Source: Harmonia axyridis (taxonomy: Eukaryota > Arthropoda > Insecta > Coleoptera > Coccinellidae). Taken from it: a stretch of DNA of 64,000 bases. Every line of letters starts with the position of its first letter. Position 1 is the first letter of the stretch. The notes beneath the pieces are model-generated. The model did no database searches and was not told the origin of the DNA. It was given only the letters and a program-made list of their open reading frames with translations. Shown piece after piece: positions 1 through 10,050 of this stretch. Made by a program: the position numbers and the translations under genes. The DNA lies in NCBI RefSeq assembly GCF_914767665.1, contig NC_059507.1, positions 7,254,001 through 7,318,000 of the forward strand, in the 5' to 3' direction.

Positions 1-99
1 AGAATTGTTGGAGTAAATTCTGTTGCAAGTATGTGCGGACACACAGACATACATACACTCAACCAAAGTTGTTCAGAATGGCCTGAAATGCATTTAGAA

Positions 100-628
100 A
101 TTGGGGACAAAGATATTTAACTTAAATTTGGCATAAATATTCCAATTTAATGTTTTCATCATGTGATATGCCACTTTTGAATGTAAATCTACATGGTGAA
201 ATTTTTTCTGAAACAGATTTTTTTGGTGGATCACTGGTAGTTTGGAAAAATGTAGAAGGAAATCTTGGTCCAATACTACACTTTTGGTTTCTTGTAATAT
301 TGTTCTATCTGCTACCGATTTCGAGAAAACAAATCAGACAATTCTCTAGTAAACCTAAGGAAAATCCAAATTATTATGAAGATTCACTTAGTAAGCTGTT
401 ATGAATATAATAATTACAAGTTTTGGTACTTATTAACCCTATCTTTAGCTAAGATTAATAAATATTCGATAAACTGGTAAGGTAATCACAAAAAAGTAGG
501 ACTACAAGAAACACACTGTATCTTAAAAGCAAAGCGTTTGCGGGTCCATGTTCATAGGACTTTTTTCTTGAAATTATCCAAAGGATCTCTCATTTTCTTT
601 GTACCTTCAATTCAGGAACATCCTGTAT
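100..628. repeat. Two fragments of a dispersed CAGGGTG-type repeat (family Y)
   Basis: Bases ~100-232 match the 3' half of the repeat at 13005-13290 (shared wording from 'gatatttaacttaaatttgg' to the 'ctgaaacag' end). Bases ~502-628 match the 5' part of the same family on the other strand, running into 'aacatcctgtatat'. The two pieces are in opposite orientation. The short open frame at 150-404 lies inside this repeat and is not called as a gene. The rest of the first 1.2 kb shows nothing recognisable. Confidence 0.6.
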
Positions 629-1238
629 ATAACTTATCTAATACATAATTTTAATATCCCAAAAGATCAACAACCTCAACACATTCTATTCCTTCTTCAA
701 AAGTTAAAAGCAATTAAGAAGGAGTAATCATACGATCCTCATTCAAGTGGACACTATCCTTCAGCATAAATAAACGAGTTAAAAAATAGCTGCTTTCACC
801 TTTGCTCGTGCTAATATGCCATAATATAAACATGTTACCTGGGTGAAGGCAAGCCCCAATCTTGAAAGTCTCGACAAGTTTTCAAAGAAAGTTCCATCAG
901 CTAGAGATCCGTTAAGAATCTTTTGGGAGCATTCTCAAGATTCCATTCCTTTATAATGCATGATAAGGACAGACTGGTTTGAGTTGTTTGAACTCATACA
1001 ACATTATTTGTTGTGAATTTTCGATTTATTCTGTCTTTACTCGATGGAAATTCACGAAGTACGAAATTTTTTGGGTGGAGAATCTTTGCCGAGAAAACAA
1101 CAACTTTTAGGCCTTGAAAAATCACAATTCCTATTCCAGAGTGAGTTTTAAGGAACACGAGATCCTTCCACACCAAAATCTATAAAAATTGTAATATCCG
1201 CTTCTATGATCTTTCTTTCTATTCTATGGCGTTCCCAT
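629..1238. other. AT-rich stretch without recognisable features
   Basis: No coding pattern, splice-flanked exon or repeat shared with the rest of the window was seen. It lies downstream of the Unc-76 start exon on the minus strand, so it is probably intronic. Confidence 0.4.
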
Positions 1239-1725
1239 AGAATAATAAACATAGATAGAGGGAGTATACGCAATTTCACATGTCCCCAACATGGTTACAT
1301 TACGTTGTCGGATTGTGAATTTGAATATTCGGAATCCAATATTTTTCCTCATTTTCGAATTTATAGTATGCAGAATATTAATTATTTTCTGTATCTACCT
1401 GTTGAAATCCAAAGTTTGGCAACTTTTGCTCTCTTAGTGTCATCGGTTGTTTCACGTCGTTTGGCGCACTTGAAATTTGTTTTCTGAATTTCTGATATAT
1501 TTAAGTATTCATCTCAATATATTTTGAGTTGATATGAGGGGTTGATTCACTATGGGACATAAGAAGTGCGTTCTTTGTGGAGAAACTCGCGAATTGAGTG
1601 AAATATCGTATCACTGATATGTTTTTATTTCCGCGCGCTGCATGTCAAATTTGATAGTTCATGTTGGGGATAAAATTTGCTTACTGAGTATGACATATGT
1701 TCCCTTTATCTATGTTTATTACTCT
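1239..1725. repeat. MITE family X, copy 1
   Basis: The left end reads 'aataataaacatagatagag' and the right end is its inverse, 'ctatgtttattactct'. The interior has the family markers 'tgtccccaacatgg' near the left end and 'gttggggataaaatttgc' near the right. This copy is shorter than copies 2 and 4 because part of the left interior is missing. No transposase is encoded, so it is non-autonomous and its superfamily is not determined. Confidence 0.8.
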
Positions 1726-2270
1726 GAGAGCATTCCATACTTGAAACTCACTCTGCATACTAACAGGTGGAAATAGAATACCAACTGTCAATTTATAGTT
1801 ATCGAAAACTTCAAATTATGTTGCCATATGGCAATGTAATCGAAAATGAGGTATGTATCAATAAGGAACAGATTGAATATATGCGAATTTGCCATTTTCA
1901 AGAGTCAAACGAAAAATCATTCAACATTTCTTCTGCGATGTTAGCTGACCTCAAAATATTGGATTTCTCACTAGTACAATCTGATCCTAACATCAGCGTC
2001 ATGTGGTGGTACAAGAAAATCCATATTTAGTAGGACTAGGTACTAGTAGAGTTGCGTGTTCTGTTACGTAAGGCAAGGTGAACGGCTTTTCGTAAATCCA
2101 ACATCGTATTTTCCTGTGAAATGCTCTTGAAATCGATCGACAATATATCACTCGTGAACGAGACACGACAATTCGAAATATGCCAATTTTAGAACACATA
2201 AAACTTTATGGTTGCAAATTTACGTTTTTCCGGATTATTCCCAATGTGATCGATTCGTCGGAAAATACAG
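1726..2270. other. Stretch without a recognised gene
   Basis: An 87-codon open frame at 1767-2030 (+) begins next to the MITE and has no recognisable motif or supporting splice sites. It is left uncalled. Confidence 0.35.
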
Positions 2271-2640
2271 GGTGATTCACCGGGATGACCTATTAGGCGT
2301 TTATGGATCATTTTGAGCTGAAAATATGCATATTGGAGTTTGAGACAATGATCTTTCTTCCTAAAATATTTTCAGACCGCTACAACTTCCGGTTATACCA
2401 GAAACAGACTTCTACTTCCTTATTTCAAATGGCACACCCTGTATATTATTGCATCATTGGATAGCTTTTTTTGACGATAATTTCGGCAATATGCCATACC
2501 TTGGATAAAAACTCAATGGTTCATGAGTTAATGAGAATCTTTTTTTTTATTCTTCGGCAGAAATAGCTTTTGTCGAAAACATTTTTTTCTTCATCGATTC
2601 TGCAAATACGTAGTATCATAAGACTGTTTGTGGTACTAGT
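2271..2640 (+). repeat. Dispersed CAGGGTG repeat, family R1, copy 1
   Basis: Starts 'tacagggtgattcaccggga' and carries 'cttccggttataccagaa', 'aaatggcacaccctgtat' and 'aactcaatggttcatgagtt'. The same blocks occur in reverse orientation at 48640-49015. Both ends are diffuse, and no terminal inverted repeats or target duplication were seen. Confidence 0.65.
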
Positions 2641-3038
2641 ATTCTTCCTACCATAAACCTACTTAGTTCCATTATAAAATATTCCAAGTCATGGATGTGT
2701 TATTTTTCCGAACCATATAAGTTTTGAATAAACTCATAAAATAGAATTAATGTTCGATGCGAGGTTTTCATTAATTCGTCTACGTGAGAAAATAATTGCC
2801 TGGGAAAAGATAAGAATTTAACGGTCGCAAAAATAGTTATCAAAACCCAAATACTACATAAATAAGAATGAATCTTTGATTGGGCATTATATTGAGGTAG
2901 TTTGATACATCAATGTAGGTTGTATTGTATATCGAAGAGATTTCATATTTTGTTTAAAGAATTTTCTAATTTACATTGTTCTCACTAGTTCGGAGAATCC
3001 TTATTTCTAAAATGAAATATGTAATGTGTAAGAATCTC
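2641..3038. other. AT-rich stretch without recognisable features
   Basis: No open frame of note and no repeat shared with the rest of the window. Confidence 0.35.
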
Positions 3039-3604
3039 AGAGTAATAAACATCGATAGAGGAAGGATATCTCATTTTCAGTAAGCAAATTTTGTCCCCAA
3101 CATGGACTATCAAATTTGACATGAGGCGCGCGGAAATGAAAACATATCAGTGATACGATATTTCACTCAATTCGGGAGTTTCTCCAGAAAGAACACACTT
3201 CTTATATCCCATAGTGCATCAACGTTTCATATTAACTCGAAATATAATGAAATAAATACCTAAATATATCAGAAATTCAGAAAAGAAACTTCAAGCGCGC
3301 CAAACGACGTGAAACAACCGATGACACTAGGAGAGCAAAAGTTGCCAAACCTTGGAGTTCAGCAGGTCTATACAGAAAATAATAAATATTTAGCTTATTA
3401 CAAATTCGACAATTAGGAAAAATATCAGATTCCAAATATTCCAATTTGCATGTTTATTCGGGAATCACTCAAATAAATATATTTCATTCAATATAATATA
3501 CATTCATAACGATATAGTGAAATTGTGGATTTGAAAATATATCACAATCCGACAATGTACCTAATCTAACCATATTGGGGACATCAATCTATGTTTATTA
3601 CTCT
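3039..3604. repeat. MITE family X, copy 2 (reverse orientation)
   Basis: Terminal repeats 'agagtaataaacatcgatag' on the left and 'ctatgtttattactct' on the right. Relative to copies 1, 3 and 4 the interior is reversed: 'gcaaattttgtccccaacat' comes first and 'catattggggacatc' last. At 566 bp it is close to full length (copy 4 is 583 bp). Confidence 0.85.
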
Positions 3605-3702
3605 CTGGTAAGAACCGAATCCATCAAATAAATACTTGTCAACTAAAAGAAATTTTTAAAATCATTGGAAAAATGTGACGAATAATAGTTATTTATTATA
3701 CA

Positions 3703-4425
3703 AGGGAAAAAAGTATTAGATTTTAGCTCGAGGTTATGTTGTCGACGCGAAGCGGAGGGAGACAAAATCTAATATTTTTCCCGTGTATAATACACTATTT
3801 TTTTCTGTGACAGGAAAAACGACAATTTAATAGAGAAAGACATATTATTACAATATATTAAAGTCAGAATGTTATCGATATGAATTTTGAATTTTTAAAC
3901 TAGTAAGCTGCAAATAGACCTGCGTTGCTAAGGGAAACTTCAAAGTAATCAAATATCTGTCAATTTAATTTTGTGATTTGTTTCAAAAATTGCGAACTCA
4001 GTAATAATTGTTTAGTAGTTATTTTGTTGAATAATATAAAGTTAAAAAATGTCTGATTCTGAGTTTTCTCTGACTCCACTGGAGTTGATAGAAACAGCGC
4101 AAGTAGCGTCACGAAAATTATTGCCAGCTAAATCGCGGAAAATTTACGAAACCGCGTATTCAAGATTTATGTAATGGAAAATGAAAAAGACATGCAGTTC
4201 TTTCTCGGAGACAGTGTTATTGGCTTATTTTTCGGAATTGGCACAACAACAAAAGCCATCAATAGTGTGGTCGAATTATTATTATTCCTTTACCTATATG
4301 TAGATAAATATATATCCGGGAAAAAAGTACTCACTTTTTTCCCGGGGAAAAAAGTAATTTCGTGAAAAGTCATATTTTGTTACCTGTCAACAGAGATAAA
4401 ATGTCAAATTTTTTTCCCGTCACAG
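3703..4425 (+). mobile_element. Crypton-like element remnant
   Basis: A ~720-bp block bounded by related ends, 'caagggaaaaaagtattaga' and 'gtcaaatttttttcccgtca', which suggests short inverted ends. It encloses the broken recombinase-type frame at 4049-4303. Near the left end it has 'gaagcggagggagac', and after the frame it repeats 'ccgggaaaaaagta'. Most of the recombinase gene is missing, so this is a deleted derivative. The boundaries are estimates. Confidence 0.5.
4049..4303 (+). pseudogene. N-terminal fragment of a tyrosine-recombinase-like (Crypton-type) protein, one internal stop
   Basis: The ATG at 4049 opens 41 codons starting MSDSEFSLTPLELIE and containing LLPAKSRKIYETAYSRFM, then TAA at 4172. 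The same frame reads on for 42 more codons (…FSETVLLAYFSELAQQQKPS…) to TAG at 4301. The layout 'LLPxKSRxxYExAYxxFM… S.NVLLAYFxELAxxxKPSxxWS' is what I recall from a widespread insect and other animal protein family with an N-terminal SAM-like domain before a tyrosine recombinase core. That match is from memory and needs a protein search. The catalytic core is absent. The ATG has a good insect context (AAAAATG). The reading frame survives apart from the one stop, which suggests a fairly young copy. Confidence 0.55.
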
Positions 4426-5678
4426 AAAAAATCCAATTTTATACTTTCTATGTTTTTGCTACCAATAAAATTGGATTTCAACAAATATAAGGATTAAATT
4501 GTATAACCTCACTGTTTTGAACTTGTCTTAAGTTCATCTTCATTGAATTGGTGATGAAATTCCTGGTTTGTAGAGTCCTTATTTTTTTGAGGAGGAGCAA
4601 ACATTGCACTTTTTCGTTCTGAATCGAACTCCAGTCGGTGATTTCCTCTCAATTTTATTGATTTTAACCAATGCACCATGTCTTACTCACTTCCGTTTTC
4701 AATGCAAAATATATTTGATTGAGACTTCATTTCGGATACATCGTCGTCTGCATTCTAATATCTCCCTCTAAAAATTACAGGAAGTCGATTTCACCCGAGC
4801 CAATATGCTAGCAAAGTTAATCCCAAAGAAGTAGAATGTTTTTCAAACAGTTAGGTACATTGTATTTAATATTCATTCATTCAACACATGTATCATTACT
4901 ATAACCCTGACCCTGACATTACTATTTACTTTACTACACAATAATTACTAAAGCGACTGAGATACAGCATTCAGCGAACAGGAATATATTAAATAAGGGC
5001 AGCAATGATTAAATTAAATTTGGGAATAAGTTGCCAAAAAGTAAAATGCGAAATTTCGTTAGAATTGTATCGGATTTTTTTTGTGAATTTTCTCAAAATC
5101 TATTTGTTAGTTCATCAAAGAACTAAGTTATCCAAAAAGTCAGCTATGCAGCTTTCTTACGGAAAAAAATTATAAATTTCCACTGATCTAATCTGAAAAT
5201 TGGAAAGTAAAAAAAAATTAACGGCTATATTCATTTTTTGTAAAAAAGCATAATTTTAAACGTCAAATATTTAAAGTTCTTCTCTTGAATAAAGGTCAAA
5301 TTAATATGGTAGCAGTTGAAACATCTACCGCACCAGACAAATCATCAAACAACGGTTCATAACAGCACTCATAAGGACATCCAAATTGACCCTCTCATTC
5401 TTGAAATTATGAACTGAATAAATACAATGTTTCTCTGCCCCCACATACGAATGACTCACACCCATAATCATAATACCCAAGCTTCATCCGATTCACTTAA
5501 TATCTCACATAAAATTGAATGGAAGCTGTATAACAACTGCTAAACAGATACGTATTTACTTGAAGGGCTTTCCTATGGGAATAGTACAATTTTAAATGGT
5601 GATAATGGCAACATTGCCAATGTGATACCGAGTTTTAATTTAATTTTTCTCTTAGCATTCACAAATTAGCACTGTTTC
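4426..5678. other. Long AT-rich stretch without recognisable features
   Basis: No convincing exon or repeat seen on either strand. Probably Unc-76 intron. Confidence 0.35.
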
Positions 5679-6125
5679 TATAAAACAATTGACCATATTC
5701 ACCGTCGCCATATTGTTGTGCGACAATACCAACTACCCAGTGTTCCCAACGAAGAAATATTGAGTTTACTAGAAAAATTCCACAATATAAAGTTTATAAG
5801 TGAAGTTTATGTGTACCTTTTCTGGCTGCTACGCCACATAGGCTTGTTTGGGACAATATTTCGCAAAAATTTCACCTTTTGGAAATGAAAACATTAGCGA
5901 AAGACGGTTTTATGAACAAATTAACTGTGGCCGAGTGTATAAATGAAGGCTTCGCTCCATTTTTCGAAATAGTCAGTGGAAGAATAATCTCTATGGCTGA
6001 TAGTATTTTTGATATTAGCGGTATTTTTCTAGTAAACTCAATATTTCTTCGTTGGGAACACTGGGTAGTTGGTATTGTCGCACATCAATATGGCGACGGT
6101 GAATATGGTCAATTGTCAATTCCCA
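5679..6125. repeat. Foldback element, ~100-bp inverted arms
   Basis: The left arm (~5679-5780) holds 'attcaccgtcgccatattgt', 'gacaataccaactacccagt' and 'caacgaagaaatattgagtt'. The right arm (~6024-6125) carries the exact reverse complement of these blocks with few changes. The ~240-bp loop has no recognised content. The open frame across the loop and right arm (5879-6148) has no protein features and is not called. Confidence 0.8.
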
Positions 6126-6796
6126 AAGGTTGTCGAATATTTCCATGAGCAAATGGCATAACCTATTGAACACAAATGACATAAGAAATGTCAAAAAATA
6201 AAACAGTGTTGTCATTTGAATCATATGCAACCCAATCATAGAGTAATAAACATAGATAGAGGAAGTATACGCAATTTTTACATGTCCCCAACATGGTTAG
6301 ATTACGTTGTCGGATTGTGATATATTTTCAAATCCACAATTTTACTTTATCATTATGAATGTATGTTATAATGAATAAAATATATTTATTTGAGTGATTC
6401 CCGATTAAATATGCAAATTTGAATATTTGGAATCCGATATTTTTCCTAATTGTCATATTTATAATAAGCATAATGTTTATTATTTTCTGTATCTACCTGC
6501 TGAAATCTAAGGTTTGGCAACTTTTGCTCTCCTAGTGTCATCGGTTGTTTCACGTCGTTTGGCGCGCTTGAAGTTTGTTTTATGAATTTCTGATATATTT
6601 AGGTATTTATTTCAATATATTTTGAGTTAATATGAAACGTTGATTCACTATGGTACATAAGAAGTGCGTTCTTTGTGGAGAAATTCGCGAATTGAGTGAA
6701 ATATCGTATCACTGATATGTTTTCATTTCCGCGCGCTTCATGTCAAATTTGATAGTTCATGTTGGGGACAAAATTTGCTTACTGAAAATGACATAT

Positions 6797-7337
6797 CGTC
6801 GGCTAAGAGTGTAAATCTGCTATGTCCATAATGAACAATTTTACATGAGACCAATAAAACCGTACAGTACAGTGTTATAATAATAATAATAATAAGAGAG
6901 TTTATTCATGGAAATACATTCAATAGAGTTTATTGAATGTATTTTCATGAATAAACTCTCATTCAATAGAGTTTATTGAATGTATTTTCATGAATAAACT
7001 CTCTTATTATTATTATTATTATAACACTGTACTGTACGGTTTTTTTGGTCTCATGTAAAATTGTTCATTATGGACCTAGCAGATTAAGCCCCGGTGCACA
7101 CATCCGACATTTACAGTTGCGACACCGTTGCGGTGTCGTACGCTAGTGTGCATGCTCCCATTTGATTCTTTGTACCACAGCCCGCATGATGGCAGTTACG
7201 ACGTCGCAACGGCACGGCGGGTAGTGTGCATGCTCCCATTTGATTCTTTGTACAACAGGCCGCAAGTACGACACAGCAACGGTGTCGTAACTGCAAAAGT
7301 CGGATGTGTGCACCGGGCCTTACACTCTTAGCCGACG
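6797..7337. mobile_element. Long-palindrome foldback element inserted in MITE X copy 3
   Basis: Outer ends are 'cgtcggctaagagtgtaa' and its exact reverse complement. The left arm continues 'atctgctatgtccataatga' and on through 'accgtacagtacagtg', an (ATA)n run and 'agagtttattcatg'. The right arm mirrors all of this. With the 236 bp at 7087-7322 removed, the element is one nearly unbroken hairpin of ~305 bp. It is flanked by ATAT on both sides, which looks like a 4-bp target duplication (shorter is possible). No coding capacity. Confidence 0.8.
7087..7319. mobile_element. Small CpG-rich MITE with TTA target duplication, nested in the foldback
   Basis: Inverted ends '(g)ccccggtgcacacatccga' and 'tcggatgtgtgcaccgggcc', flanked by TTA at 7084-7086 and 7320-7322. 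Removing the element plus one TTA restores the pairing of the surrounding palindrome exactly, which fixes the boundaries. Inside, 'agtgtgcatgctcccatttg' occurs twice as a direct repeat, and the subterminal arms 'acagttgcgacaccgttgc' are also inverted. A TTA duplication fits PIF/Harbinger; that class is inferred only from the duplication length and sequence. Confidence 0.75.
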
Positions 7338-7368
7338 ATATGCTCCCTCTATCTATGTTTATTACTCT

Positions 7369-8808
7369 GAGGACCCAATCTAGATACCCGTACCGAATTT
7401 CATAGAAATCTGATGAAAATTACAGAAGTTAACGCTGTAACAAGAATTTGCGGCCACCTAGACACACCGATACGAGACCAATTGTTCAGGATGCTCTGAA
7501 TTGTATTTTACCAGCGAAAATTTCGAAACCAAAAATTGTGTTCATTCTAAAAGTGAACACACTATTTGAAAAATCAAAAATAGAATTTAGAATTTTTTTT
7601 CAAGGAGAATAACTTTAAAACGGAATTTTTGAATGTTATTGAAAGCCTGGAAGAGATCGTCAGTCTTATTGCCCTCGGTATAAATGTCCCCTTACATTTA
7701 ATTATGTATAAAACATTCCCCTGTTTTCGTTTTATTCCTATATCGATCACTCTACACCGTCGAGACGCTGGGCGCCTAGAAGTCTACGTTGTGCAAGCGT
7801 GAATTTCGGAACAAAATGTCAGAACTACAGTTGTTGTGACTAATACAGAAGGCCTTGGTTATTTGAACAAAAGAGAGGGGAATGAGTGAAATGAAAACAA
7901 TGCAACTTTCATATTATGATTATAATAGGAAGTATGAGTCTAGAGCTTCCTAACAAGTACTAAACAATGATGAAAATCTCTCATTCTTGCTTTTTTTGTT
8001 AGTTTTCTTTAGACAGGAATTTCTCAACACAATTGAATTGGAGCTGCAACTGTGCTAAAAATAAACTGCTCCTCAAAAGTTAAGGATATTGATGTCATCC
8101 GAATATGCATATCAAAACGCATTCATTTTATGACCTGAATAAAACCAAAATTGAGAGATTGAGCCACACAGACAATGCAATGATATTCCTTATCTGAACA
8201 ATAATAATATACAAAGTTCAGTTTTGATATAGGATCAAATAAACAATTTTGACTCCCGATATACCTTATTTTGCAAGTAAAGTCTTTGTATCTGAATCTG
8301 ATGCATTACTTAAAAATTTCCATGAGAGTGGATCGAATCTTCAACTTTCCAGATTGATGGAAAATAATGGATCCTTCCACTGAAGAGTTCAAGGTTTCAG
8401 TGTTGTCTTTTTATAGTTTCCTTATTTAGATTTCATTAAAGGTTGAAGGTTCTGACGATAAAGCTTTGGTCTGATGCGAAATGCCTCTTTTGACACTGAA
8501 TATCGATTAAATGAAGCTTCATTAGGAGGGGTATCACCTTTGGGCTGGATTGTAAACATCTAAACAAAGTTTATTGGGAAATGTTGATTAAGGTCTCAGT
8601 TTGGCCATATTATTGGCTGAAAGTTCTGTTTCACCCCACAGACTATTTCAAGCGCCCATAGACGAGTTATTCAGTTATTCTAGGCATTCCACCTGAAGGT
8701 TTTGTTCCCTGGTTTTGCAAATCAATGATTCAAATAAGTAACCTTTTAGAGTACGAAGGTTATCTCATATATTTCAGGAACCCTGATGACTAAATGTCAA
8801 ATATATAT
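7369..8808. other. Stretch without a recognised gene
   Basis: The segment 7725-7815 (around 'ctctacaccgtcgagacgct') is richer in G+C than its surroundings and could be the end of an old retroelement, but no partner repeat is present in the window. Nothing else recognised. Confidence 0.3.
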
Positions 8809-10050
8809 TAGGTGTACAACTTTACTTCATAAAGTTATTCTCGATTGAACATGTCAGCTTACGAGCCAAATTCTCGTCATTCGCGCGAGGTTTTAATTTT
8901 CTGCTTTAATATGAAGAAATCTGAGACTGAGGCCCATCGAATGCTCTCAAATACCTATGGTGAGGCCCCTATTAGCGAAAGAACGTGCCGAGAGTGGTTT
9001 CAACGCTTCAAGAACGCTGATTTTGACGTCGAAGACCAGCATGGCGGAGGAAGAGAGAGAAGGTTTTTGAATATGCAGAATTGGAGGCATAACTTGATCA
9101 AGACTCGTGTCAAATGCAACAAGAATTGGCAGGATCATTAGGAGTGACGCAAGAAGCCATTACAAAACGCCCGAAAGTCATGGAAATGATTCAGAAACAA
9201 TGACTTTTGGGGATGAAGCACTTACTAAAACCATTGCTTATCACTTGCATAATGAGTTCAACCGTGGTCGCCGTAACCTCAAGGACGAATTTTGTCAAGG
9301 TCATCGAAAATCAGTTGTTGTGCCAGAAAACATCGAAGCTGTGCAAGAACTGATAATGTAAAATCGTCATGCAACATACCGTGAGATAGAGGCACGTTTG
9401 CACATTATATTCACCATCATATGTTCGATTTTACATGTAGATTTGGTCGTAACTCGAGTTTGGATCTCTCATAATGAAGTTCTTGTCAATTGGTGTAAAG
9501 AGAGGCTCAAAAACGTTAATTGCGGAGCTTCAAAAGACGTTTATAAGTTCGTGATTGGTGACAAATCTTGGATATATGCATATGAACTGGAAACTAAACA
9601 GCAGTCGACCATATGGGGCAAGTTGAATCAAATTCAACAAAAGTGGTTCTTACAACAAGTACATGTGGCTACTGTACCATTAGAGAAACATAGAACACTT
9701 CATTCTGAGTGCTACATGACCATTTGCCTACTTAAAGTACTTGCGGAAATTCACAAAAAAAATCGTGCAGACAGTCATCCTTCTACATGACAACATAAGC
9801 TCTGACACTTTAAGAATAAGTGAATTTCTGAGTGGTCAAAACGTTGAATTGAGGGGACATCCACCGTATAGTCCCGATTTAGCACCCAATGACTTTTTTT
9901 GTTACACAATAATAAATTAGAGGTGAGCGTTTTTCAACACAAGAAGAGGCAGTTGATGCCTTCAAAATGGATATTTTGGAGTTACTTGATTCGGAGTGGA
10001 AAGATTGTTTTGAACGTATGGAACGTATGATATCTATAGTGTGTTATACT
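8809..10050 (+). mobile_element. Mariner-like element A1, decayed transposase
   Basis: The left end is probably the terminal repeat 'ttaggtgtacaactttactt'. The transposase starts at the ATG at 8851 (MSAYEPNSRHSREV…), and the N-terminal helix-turn-helix region is legible as 'TCREWFQRFKNADFDVEDQ'. The frame then shifts repeatedly. Later pieces include 'VWISHNEVLVNWCKERL', 'VIGDKSWIYAYE' (the catalytic GDES block with E changed to K) and 'HPPYSPDLAPNDFF' with the third catalytic Asp. Several stops and frameshifts make it inactive. The family is Tc1/mariner with a D,D34D-type arrangement. The right terminal repeat was not found, so the 3' end is estimated. Confidence 0.85.

Larger units (their letters stand above)
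6240..7368. repeat. MITE family X, copy 3, carrying two nested insertions
   Basis: Ends 'agagtaataaacatagatag' and 'ctatctatgtttattactct'. The MITE sequence runs 6240-6796, is interrupted by a foldback element at 6797-7337, and resumes with 'atatgctccctctatc'. The uninterrupted copy 4 reads 'gacatatactccctctatc' at this point, so the insertion site is directly visible. Confidence 0.85.

Noticed and set aside
1767..2030. 87-codon open frame (+)
   Set aside because: No motif, no splice signals that make sense, and adjacent to a MITE; expected by chance in this amount of sequence.
5879..6148. 89-codon open frame (+) in the foldback element
   Set aside because: It runs from the loop into the right arm of the inverted repeat; the amino acid order is dictated by the repeat.
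7111..7331. Two overlapping open frames on opposite strands with internal repeats
   Set aside because: They are translations of the CpG-rich inner MITE with its inverted and direct repeats.
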